Positions 25,840-33,317 of a DNA stretch of 54,493 bases are shown in pieces. Source of the DNA: an uncultured Cytophaga sp. (GTDB lineage Bacteria > Bacteroidota > Bacteroidia > Cytophagales > Cytophagaceae); the NCBI RefSeq assembly GCF_937863595.1, contig NZ_CALMGQ010000024.1, forward strand, positions 1 through 54,493. Reading direction: 5' to 3'. The number at the start of each line of letters is the position of its first letter. Within the stretch, counting starts at the first letter, position 1. A model generated the notes under the pieces. The model saw nothing but the letters and a program-made list of their open reading frames with translations, had not been told where the DNA came from and ran no database searches. The position numbers and the translations under genes are program-made.

Positions 25840-26657
25840 GTATATATAGCAGATGTAATTGTTTCGGTTTCTAAATTTTGTTGAATATACCAACGAGTAT
25901 TTCGTTTGCCTATTTTAGGCAATTCGGTATCAAGCAATATATATGAAGATGTTTTTATTTTTTGCAATTCATCTATTATATTCGTTTCAATACTTAATAT
26001 TTCTAGAAGAAAACCTAAACGTTTTATAACGGCTTGAGAATCGAATTTTATAGCATATTCAAGTAGTAATTCAAAATTGATGTTGGCTTTTGAAATATGC
26101 ATTGCCCGTGCAACTTCAACGATTCCTCCAGCATAATTAGGTTTGAACAAACAATCAATAATTGTTTTTTCTACGTCCGAACAGAGTACTTTATTGTATT
26201 TATCAATCCAAATTTTCTTTGCTCCAAAAAAATGTTTTTCATTGTGATATATAAATTGAAATGGAATATTTTTAATTACAATTTGAGACGGACGGATTTG
26301 CTTATCAACAACAATTTGTTCTTTTAATGATGGCTGCGTTATCAGATTATTAATATGCAAAGCAGAATAATAACCAATATAATAATTCGCTGTATTTACT
26401 ATATACTCAGCAATTAAATGCCAATCAGGCATAAATGTTTCGGCATTTTCTTCATAAGGAATGATATAATAAATACCCTCTTTTAATCTCATCAACAAAC
26501 CTCTTTTTGTCATGTCGCTAAGTAATTCTCTTATTGCGCTCGGTTTAGAATCGGGAAGTGCGCTTGTTGCCAATATATAATCAAAACATACCCTGTTCTG
26601 CCCATTGAAATAGGAAAGAAGTTGGTTTGATTGCGTAGATATATATTTATGTTTCAT
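25836..26657 (-). CDS. abiEi: AbiEi-type antitoxin and repressor
   Basis: A 273-aa protein with an N-terminal winged helix (QSNQLLSYFNGQNRVCFDY and ELLSDMTKRGLLMRLKEGIYYIIP) and a C-terminal antitoxin domain (HFFGAKKIWIDKYNKVLCSD, then VEKTIIDCLF), as in AbiEi proteins. Known AbiEi proteins neutralise the toxin and repress their own operon by binding inverted repeats upstream. Two such inverted repeats with a shared core are present at 26666 and 26730, the first only 8 bases before the start codon. First gene of the eight-gene defence operon. Confidence 0.92.
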   Translation of the reverse strand: MKHKYISTQSNQLLSYFNGQNRVCFDYILATSALPDSKPSAIRELLSDMTKRGLLMRLKEGIYYIIPYEENAETFMPDWHLIAEYIVNTANYYIGYYSALHINNLITQPSLKEQIVVDKQIRPSQIVIKNIPFQFIYHNEKHFFGAKKIWIDKYNKVLCSDVEKTIIDCLFKPNYAGGIVEVARAMHISKANINFELLLEYAIKFDSQAVIKRLGFLLEILSIETNIIDELQKIKTSSYILLDTELPKIGKRNTRWYIQQNLETETITSAIYT

Positions 26658-26665
26658 AGTTAAAT

Positions 26666-26684
26666 TGTCAGGTTAAACCTGACA
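26666..26684. promoter_or_regulatory. AbiEi operator candidate 1
   Basis: Perfect palindrome TGTCAGGTTAAACCTGACA, 8 bases upstream of the abiEi start codon, where a repressor would block transcription. Confidence 0.7.
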
Positions 26685-26729
26685 TAATCGATACAAAATA
26701 TAATTAAAAACTTATCATTCAAAATAAAT

Positions 26730-26782
26730 ATGTTTTATAGTACACATGTCAGGTTTATCCTGATATATGTACTATAAAACAT
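26730..26782. promoter_or_regulatory. AbiEi operator candidate 2 within a 24-bp inverted repeat
   Basis: Arms 26730-26753 and 26759-26782 are reverse complements with two mismatches. The centre (TGTCAGG...CCTGATA) repeats the core of operator 1. It may serve as a second AbiEi site, as a terminator for transcription entering from upstream, or both. Confidence 0.6.
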
Positions 26783-26949
26783 TAAAAAACGCAATTGTCT
26801 CCGCAGTGCGTAGACAATGTAAGTAGCGCATTTTCATCCCAAACAAAACAATTATTTCTACAACTTGTAAACACAGTCTGTATACAATCAACCCTTGTTA
26901 ACGACCGATGTCTTCGTTTAAATCGAAGGCCTCTCGGTAGTTTTAATAA

Positions 26950-27525
26950 TCACTCCTCCCCCAAGTCCCGTTTCAAACCTTCCACATCCAAGCCATTCAG
27001 CAAGATAATAATATTGGGAAACCAAAAATGATGATAGCCATACTGCGGATGAATACATTCTGCAATAGCTTGTTCTTTCGTATACTTATTATACACCATT
27101 CGGTAAGCGGCTATCATACAACCCGTGCGGTCTGAGCCGTGCCAGCAATGTATTAAGATTGGCTTTTTTGAGTGTTTAATACGTTGCAAGGTTTGTACAA
27201 TATCGGTATAGGTAATTTTTTTAGTGTTGAGGGCAATGCGTTCAAAAATCAAAGATGTATGTTCAACTTCGTCTTTATCGTTGTGGTGATTTCTAAAATT
27301 TAAAACCGTTTTTATACCTAGGGTTTCAAGCTCCTTCATCCCTCTTGCACTGGGCTGCTCGGAGCGGTACAAACTGTCGTCTATTTTATAGAGATTTTTA
27401 AACGATGCTAAGGATATTTTTTCTGCAACTGCTTTCTCCTTGTTTTGTGTGGGTGCTTTTATAACACAGCCGTGCGAAAGCAAACACACAGATAGTAACA
27501 TCGTAACGAACTTAATTTTTTTCAT
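26950..27525 (-). CDS. lipoprotein dual-specificity/tyrosine phosphatase
   Basis: A 191-aa protein from ATG 27525 (MKKIKFVTML), which gives a proper lipobox (LLSHGC). The cysteine phosphatase signature HCWHGSDRTG (Cx5R) and the upstream 'GIKTVLNFRN' block fit the DSP-like phosphatases found as periplasmic lipoproteins. The catalytic Cys and Arg are intact, so protein-tyrosine, phosphoinositide or nucleotide phosphatase activity is possible. It starts 20 bases after the FWWDE membrane gene and is likely co-transcribed with it. The substrate is unknown. Confidence 0.85.
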   Translation of the reverse strand: MKKIKFVTMLLSVCLLSHGCVIKAPTQNKEKAVAEKISLASFKNLYKIDDSLYRSEQPSARGMKELETLGIKTVLNFRNHHNDKDEVEHTSLIFERIALNTKKITYTDIVQTLQRIKHSKKPILIHCWHGSDRTGCMIAAYRMVYNKYTKEQAIAECIHPQYGYHHFWFPNIIILLNGLDVEGLKRDLGEE

Positions 27526-27544
27526 AATCCGTTTGTTACACAAT

Positions 27545-28207
27545 CTATTTGTGCAACTCTGTGTTGTTTTCTGTATTCCAATTCATTTTTCGTTTTTCTG
27601 ATAAATCCCACCAATCAAAAATAAACTTGATGATGAAAAACGGAATAATTGAAACAATGTAACTGTAGCTTGAAAACGATTCGGGCATAAACGAGCCGAT
27701 TTTATTGGTAGACAAACCCCACAACAACATCCCAAAAATGATGGATAGGTGTAATGTCAATCCACCTTTCGTAAATACATTTGCCACGTTAACTTTTGAA
27801 TGAAACGTATTTGCATATACATATACCTCCCGACCGATAAAGGTTAACAAGGAAAGATTAAAATAGATGTTTCGAAATATAAATACATCTATATTTTTTG
27901 ACACGTTATCTTTTATATTCCAATCGATCAAGAATCCAAAACAGATTAGTATAAATACGACATATATAAACAACATAAAAAAGCGTACATACAACTGTAT
28001 TTTAAATGCAGCTACATCTTCAATTTGATTGCCCTGAAAAGACAATTTTATCGTTTCAAAAATAGCTTTTATAAGTTCGTCCCACCAAAAAACATAGATC
28101 ACATAAAAAATAGTGATTTCTTTTGTTACAATTGCCGCTATGGTTAATCCACCAAAGAATAAAACCGATACAATGCCGAACCAAAAAGATGCAAATGCTT
28201 TGTTCAT
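27545..28207 (-). CDS. six-TM membrane protein, FWWDE family, copy 3
   Basis: A 220-aa paralogue of the two genes at 5.6-7.1 kb. It shares the block KEITIFYVIYVFWWDELIKAIFE, the 'FRNIYFNLSLLTFIGREVYVYANT' segment, 'TKGGLTLHLSIIFGMLLWGLSTNK' and the final 'IKFIFDWWDLS'. It is clearly more diverged than the tandem pair. The conserved FWWDE and GREx...Y residues are likely functional. It precedes the phosphatase gene on the same strand with a 19-base gap. Function unknown. Confidence 0.75.
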   Translation of the reverse strand: MNKAFASFWFGIVSVLFFGGLTIAAIVTKEITIFYVIYVFWWDELIKAIFETIKLSFQGNQIEDVAAFKIQLYVRFFMLFIYVVFILICFGFLIDWNIKDNVSKNIDVFIFRNIYFNLSLLTFIGREVYVYANTFHSKVNVANVFTKGGLTLHLSIIFGMLLWGLSTNKIGSFMPESFSSYSYIVSIIPFFIIKFIFDWWDLSEKRKMNWNTENNTELHK

Positions 28208-28228
28208 ATAATTTTAGGTATTAACATG

Positions 28229-28580
28229 TGTGCATAAAATATGTGGATATCGCGGGGCATTTCAAAATTGGAAAGCTGAATTAAATTTACAAATTCGACA
28301 AGCGATTTCTATGTTCATCCCTAAAATACATCTTCAATACAAGCCTATCCACTCGCCATTTCCTCTACACAACTATCCCCATTTGTGCATAAAATATGTG
28401 GATATCGCGGGGCATTTCAAAATTGGAAATCTGAATTAAATTTACAAATCGATAATCATTTTCTATTTCCATCCCTAAGGTATACCATCAATACAAGCCT
28501 ATTCATACTTCATTTCCCTTAAATACCTATCCCCATTTGTTGAAAAACTTTGTGGATATCGCGGGAGATTTTCAATTATT
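28229..28580. repeat. three tandem repeats of about 154 bases
   Basis: Copies begin at 28229, 28384 and 28538. Each opens with TGTGGATATCGCGGG (28242-28256, 28397-28411, 28551-28565) after 'TG(T)GCATAAAATA'. The first two copies share most of the unit, including 'ATCCCTAA', 'CAATACAAGCCTAT' and 'CTATCCCCATT'; the third is truncated. TGTGGATAT differs by one base from a DnaA box. The reading frame across it is incidental. Confidence 0.8.
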
Positions 28581-28632
28581 ATAATTTATTCAAACGGCTT
28601 CTAGCATTAGGCTTTAAACTTTCCCCTACAGC

Positions 28633-30441
28633 CTATATCTTATCTCCGCGCAACAATCTAAATTGTTTTCGTGCTTCCACTACATATACGCTATTGGTAT
28701 ATTTAATTAAAAACTCTTTATACAATTCCATTGCCTTTTCAGGATTTTTTAAATCGTATTCATATATCTGCGCTGAAGTATACAAGGCATCGTCGCCCAA
28801 TAAATCTTCGGCGTAGCCGGCCGAGATTTTTTGCAACATTTCTAGTGCTTCATTCGGTTTACCTGTCTCTCTTAAAATTGTTGCTTGCATCCAATATACA
28901 TCGTCGGTTAATTCGTGCTTTGGATACGTCTTTAATAATTGTGTGCAAGCTACTAATGCTTCTGTGTATTGACGCTGAAACAATAATAATTCAATGCTGC
29001 TATAATCTCTTAATGCATCGGTTGTTGAATCCAAACCCGAATTTTCTGTAATAAAGACACTCATTTTAATGGCATCGTTGGAAATCTCGCGCGTTGTCGC
29101 CAACTTCAATACATCCAACTGTTCTTGCGCCAACACAAATTCTCCTTTATAATAATACAATTTTGCATTGCGTAATTTTGCTTGGTGCCCGAGCGGATCT
29201 TCTTTAAAATCTTTTTCAACCTGACTGTATAACAAGGTCGATTCCCATGGTTCGCCCGTTAACAAATAAATATCGCCCAGGTCCATTTTTGCTTTACCGC
29301 GTAAGCGGTTTTCTGTATAGGGATTTTCAATAAGCGATGTTAAAATAACAATAGCTGTATCCTTTTTGTCTAAATAAAATGCCTGAAGTAAAGCCATATT
29401 ACGCAAGCTCTCTAAGGTATATGCGGTGCGACCACTTTCTTTCAACAATTGTTTGTAATCGTTGATAAGTCCAACAATTTTTTGTTTATCAACCGGAAAG
29501 GTATTCTTAATTTGTTCTTCGCGGGTTTGTATCACCATCCGTTTTGCGATGCTCGAAAAATAACTTTCCTTATAGGTATCTACTACATATTGAAAACACG
29601 TTGCCGCTGCATCGTAATCTTTATTTTCTAAAGCGATATTTCCAACATCCATCACCTGAGAACCAGATTCGCGATTTCGTTTATCAATTGCTTTTGCTTG
29701 AATAAATGCTTTTGAAAAATTTTTCCGCTGAATATTCAACCACAACAATAGCTGATTGTAAATAATTTGAGAAGGATCTTTATTGATGCGTTCATAAACC
29801 TTTGTTTCAAAAGCAGAAAACTGTTCGTCTGTTTCTAATTCATTTTGAAAGGTATTTTGTATTTGTTCTAATTCCTCAGGACGTTGTTGCAAATAGTTGA
29901 GCAATTCGTCTAACATATTATCTGTTTGGCCGAGTCTATTATAAATAGTAGAAAGTTGGAAACAATACGCGTAGCGGTCGAAATTTTTTCTGCTCTGTAC
30001 ATATAATTGTTTCGCCCAGCCGTAAGCACCTAATTGCATAAGATATGCACCAACAATATCCACAGATGTTGAATTCTTTTGTATATCGGATACCAATGAA
30101 GAAAATTCTTTATCTGCCTTATCTGGTAAATTTTGTTGCGTGTAAAAAAACGCATAATCAACTCGGTAAATATAATTATCAGGAGCAGACATTTTAATCA
30201 TCTTCTTTATGATCTTTTCTACTTCCGAATAATTTTTTAATTTATATAAAGTCGACAAATAATTGTCGTACACTTTTGGCAGGTTATCTTCTTTTTTAAT
30301 TACTTCCGCATAGGTTGCTGCAGCTTTTTCGTAATCCCCATTATTAAAATATTCGCGCCCCAATTTAAAATAATCTGTTTGCGAAAAACTGTTAAATGAA
30401 AAAGCAAATATCATTAAAAGGACAAATATTTTATATTTCAT
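28633..30441 (-). CDS. secreted tetratricopeptide-repeat protein
   Basis: A 602-aa protein with signal peptide (FVLLMIFAFSFNSFSQ) followed by many TPR-like helical pairs, for example 'FKLGREYFNNGDYEKAAATYAEVIKK', 'AKMDLGDIYLLTGEPWESTLLYSQVEKD' and 'LYTSAQIYEYDLKNPEKAMELYKEFLIKY'. Such periplasmic TPR proteins are scaffolds for envelope complexes in Bacteroidota. No enzymatic domain. It lies upstream of the 154-base repeats (that is, transcription runs toward them) and downstream of the AT-rich gap. The partner is unknown. Confidence 0.85.
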   Translation of the reverse strand: MKYKIFVLLMIFAFSFNSFSQTDYFKLGREYFNNGDYEKAAATYAEVIKKEDNLPKVYDNYLSTLYKLKNYSEVEKIIKKMIKMSAPDNYIYRVDYAFFYTQQNLPDKADKEFSSLVSDIQKNSTSVDIVGAYLMQLGAYGWAKQLYVQSRKNFDRYAYCFQLSTIYNRLGQTDNMLDELLNYLQQRPEELEQIQNTFQNELETDEQFSAFETKVYERINKDPSQIIYNQLLLWLNIQRKNFSKAFIQAKAIDKRNRESGSQVMDVGNIALENKDYDAAATCFQYVVDTYKESYFSSIAKRMVIQTREEQIKNTFPVDKQKIVGLINDYKQLLKESGRTAYTLESLRNMALLQAFYLDKKDTAIVILTSLIENPYTENRLRGKAKMDLGDIYLLTGEPWESTLLYSQVEKDFKEDPLGHQAKLRNAKLYYYKGEFVLAQEQLDVLKLATTREISNDAIKMSVFITENSGLDSTTDALRDYSSIELLLFQRQYTEALVACTQLLKTYPKHELTDDVYWMQATILRETGKPNEALEMLQKISAGYAEDLLGDDALYTSAQIYEYDLKNPEKAMELYKEFLIKYTNSVYVVEARKQFRLLRGDKI

Positions 30442-30892
30442 TTCTTCTATTATTATTTTTATAAAACAAAATTTTTAAATTTTTATTCTTTATTATTAAG
30501 GCTGTGGATTCGTTTATAAGTTTTATAATTCACACTTGATTTATATCAGTTCACATTTATTAATATGCATGTACATATTAATAACAGTTTATCCATATAA
30601 TAAGTATCATTAAACTAGAACTTTATAATTTAAATAACAACTATAAAAAGTATTTAATTACATATATACAGGGATATCAACATAGAACTACTTGTTCATT
30701 TTGTATGTAGATATGCACAGGTATTAACATTGATTTTTAGTTTTAATTCTTATGCACCTTTCTAAATATTGATACACCTGCTAATACCATTCATTGTTAT
30801 TAATTATAGTCTTATTAACAGCCTATATATGGATAATTTATTTTATAAATTGTAGCTTATATGCTTATCTACAGTTTGTTAATAAACCATGT
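30442..30892. other. AT-rich gap, candidate replication origin
   Basis: A 451-base gene-free, very AT-rich segment between two minus-strand genes. It contains sites one base off the DnaA-box consensus: TTATCCATA (30589-30597), TATGGATAA (30828-30836, inverted) and TTATCTACA (30865-30873). A weaker TGTGGATTC is at 30503-30511. It could be an origin or just a long promoter region for the TPR gene. The nearby mnmG and parS array favour the first, but no dnaA gene is in view. Confidence 0.35.
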
Positions 30893-32449
30893 TTAAAATA
30901 TCATTTGTATATCTTCTAAATCCCAGTTTGCTCGTATCTGTATGGGTTCTTTAAAATAATATACAGGTTCAGCAGGTATATTGTTTATTGGATCATACGC
31001 ATCCCAATATCCATTATTGTTCGTATCTACTATTACATATAACTTATATATTCCTGCGTCTAGATTTTTTATTTTGTTAATAGACTTATTACTGGATGAA
31101 TAAACTATATTTTTAGAATTATCTTCTAAATATGATGCATAATTTTTTAGATCGGTTTTTATTTCAAACTGTAGATTACCATAATTTATTTGTTCATCTA
31201 CTACCAGCTGTTGCGTATATTTTTGGTTGAATTCTCCATACAATGATAAAATGGTTTTATATGGAAGCGTGAATTCAATACTATCTTTTTCTTTTTGACC
31301 TTTAAATATTATTGTAAATGAATTGTTGTAATTTTTAATTTCATAGCTTACATATTCGGGTGCTTTTAATGTAAGCTGAATTGTATCTATTAATCTATCT
31401 ACAGAATATTGTATAGAATCTAGTTTTGGTTTTAATTTGTATTTTTTGTTGGTATTACTAATGTTGATAGTTGTGTCTTTAAATCGTTGTAAATCAATAT
31501 TTTTAAATATTATATTTTTACTAAATGCACCTTTTATCCCCATTGAATCCACATACTCTATTTGTATTTTAGTACTATCTTCCAGTTTATATTGATTTTC
31601 TATCGTATATTTTCTAGAATTTATTTTCGTTGGTATATATGTTCCATATGAATCACTTATTTTAATTTCCTGTAAACCTTTATTAGTCAGTATATTTATT
31701 GTTTTTAGTTTATTGTTAATTGAAACTATTTTAGTTGTATCTAAGGTTGTAAATTGTAACTGATACGATTCATTTACTATATTTTTTATAGTTATATTTT
31801 TTACATCAACTGCTTCATTTATATCCCATTTATTATTTTTATTTAAGTCAATAACTGCTATCGATGTATAAGAATTTTCTTTTATATATTTAATTTTTAC
31901 TTTTCCAGAATCTGAAGCATGCCCAATATACTCAGGCTTTATTTTTAATAATTTTAATATGGTATCTGTTTTTGGATATAGAAATAATTTTAAATTATTA
32001 CTTGCCATTTGTCCTGGTACGTTATTAATTTTTGCTTCTATTTTGTTTGAATCAATATCGTTTCCTGTTGAAAATGTTACGCTATAATTATTTATTGTAT
32101 TTGATTCGGTATTATCTTTTATACCATCGGCGAAATTAAATGTATACGTTGTATTTTCTTTCAGTGTATCAGACCAACTTAATTTTACCGTATTTTTTTT
32201 TATTCTTACTATATAACTTCCTTCAATGGTTGGACTAACTATCAACTTTGAGCTTAATTGATTATCGACTATTGGTTCATCAAATGTTAAAGAAATATAT
32301 TTTTCTTTATAATTAGTAGCACCGTTTTTAGGGAATTCTGATACTAATTTTGGTGGTATCATATCTCTTGGACCGCCAGTTGGTGGTACAATGTTCGCAC
32401 AACGTACAAAAAGAACACTTGAAAATAGTAGTATGAGAATTCGAATCAT
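30893..32449 (-). CDS. Ig-like domain (Big_5) lipoprotein
   Basis: A 518-aa protein with lipobox Cys17 (LFVRC) and the typical start 'ANIVPPTGGPRDMIPPKLV'. An N-terminal Big_5 domain follows (SEFPKNGATNYKEKYISLTF, then DEPI, ... TYTFNFADGIKDNTE). The rest is mostly beta-rich and ends with 'YKLYVIVDTNNNGYWDAYDP'. It is a widespread Bacteroidota lipoprotein of unknown role. It overlaps the upstream methyltransferase gene by one base, so the two are coupled. It is noticeably more AT-rich and Asn/Ile/Lys-rich than its neighbours. Confidence 0.82.
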   Translation of the reverse strand: MIRILILLFSSVLFVRCANIVPPTGGPRDMIPPKLVSEFPKNGATNYKEKYISLTFDEPIVDNQLSSKLIVSPTIEGSYIVRIKKNTVKLSWSDTLKENTTYTFNFADGIKDNTESNTINNYSVTFSTGNDIDSNKIEAKINNVPGQMASNNLKLFLYPKTDTILKLLKIKPEYIGHASDSGKVKIKYIKENSYTSIAVIDLNKNNKWDINEAVDVKNITIKNIVNESYQLQFTTLDTTKIVSINNKLKTINILTNKGLQEIKISDSYGTYIPTKINSRKYTIENQYKLEDSTKIQIEYVDSMGIKGAFSKNIIFKNIDLQRFKDTTINISNTNKKYKLKPKLDSIQYSVDRLIDTIQLTLKAPEYVSYEIKNYNNSFTIIFKGQKEKDSIEFTLPYKTILSLYGEFNQKYTQQLVVDEQINYGNLQFEIKTDLKNYASYLEDNSKNIVYSSSNKSINKIKNLDAGIYKLYVIVDTNNNGYWDAYDPINNIPAEPVYYFKEPIQIRANWDLEDIQMIF

Positions 32450-33315
32450 TATTTTCTTTCTATGATATATATAAGACTTGAGGTGTTGTATTTTCCAGCT
32501 TTGAAATTAGAAATAAAACCATTCATAAATGCTTTTATAATATTTCCTCCTTTATATTTTTCACTTAGCATGGATATATAATAGCTGTCAAATTTCATTG
32601 GTAGAATATCAATCACTTTCAGATCATGTCTGTTTGCAATTTGTTTGATAACTGATTTTTTATAATGGTAAATATGCCTTGGTACATCGTATGCAGCCCA
32701 GTATTCTTTATACATGTTAGCATCCGGTGATTCGGGGTTTGGTACTGCAATAATTAATACCCCATCTTTTTCTAACAAAGTATTTAAGGTTTTCACTGTT
32801 TTATTAATATCATGGACGTGCTCAAATACATGCCACATGGTTATTAATTTATATTTTCCTTTTACTTGATTTAATGAATGGAATACTTCATTACCCAATC
32901 TTTTTGCAGCAATTTTATTCGTATCAGTATCTGGTTCCATTCCAGAAACAGTATACCCTTTGGCTTGCATGTGTTCTGCAAAATACCCTGTACCACAACC
33001 AATATCTAACAAAGTAGTTTTTTTGTGGTATTTTGATAAAATGGATAATTTTCTATTTAAAGTTTGTTTGCGTGCAAGGTGATATAGATTATTAATTAAA
33101 CCCTTTTTCGTGTCTGTATGAGAAACGTAATCTTCCGATTGATAGTACTTCCCTATTTCATTTTCTTGAGGCTGTGGATTTGTATGTATCAAGCCACAAC
33201 AAAAGCATTCTAGTAGTTCAAACTTTTCTTTTGTAATACTTAAATCATCAACTTTCAAGATGCTTTTTAAGTCATCGCAATCGCAATAGTTGCATGTTGT
33301 TATTTCCTTTGCCAT
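32449..33315 (-). CDS. class I SAM-dependent methyltransferase
   Basis: A 288-aa protein. The N-terminal segment has a possible zinc site (CNYCDCDD..LECFCCGLIHTNPQP). The methyltransferase fold shows motif I LLDIGCGTGYFAEHM, acidic motif II 'VSGMEPD', and 'YKLITMWHVFEHVHD' (motif IV). The target is unknown; similar proteins modify sugars, lipids or tRNA. It starts 2 bases after mnmG ends, in the standard mnmG-methyltransferase-Ig-like order of Bacteroidota. Cytoplasmic. Confidence 0.85.
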   Translation of the reverse strand: MAKEITTCNYCDCDDLKSILKVDDLSITKEKFELLECFCCGLIHTNPQPQENEIGKYYQSEDYVSHTDTKKGLINNLYHLARKQTLNRKLSILSKYHKKTTLLDIGCGTGYFAEHMQAKGYTVSGMEPDTDTNKIAAKRLGNEVFHSLNQVKGKYKLITMWHVFEHVHDINKTVKTLNTLLEKDGVLIIAVPNPESPDANMYKEYWAAYDVPRHIYHYKKSVIKQIANRHDLKVIDILPMKFDSYYISMLSEKYKGGNIIKAFMNGFISNFKAGKYNTSSLIYIIERK

Positions 33316-33317
33316 TC

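Noticed and set aside
28229..28580. Possible CRISPR array
   Set aside because: Only three units, of ~154 bases, with similarity over most of the unit instead of short repeats with unique spacers, and no cas genes.
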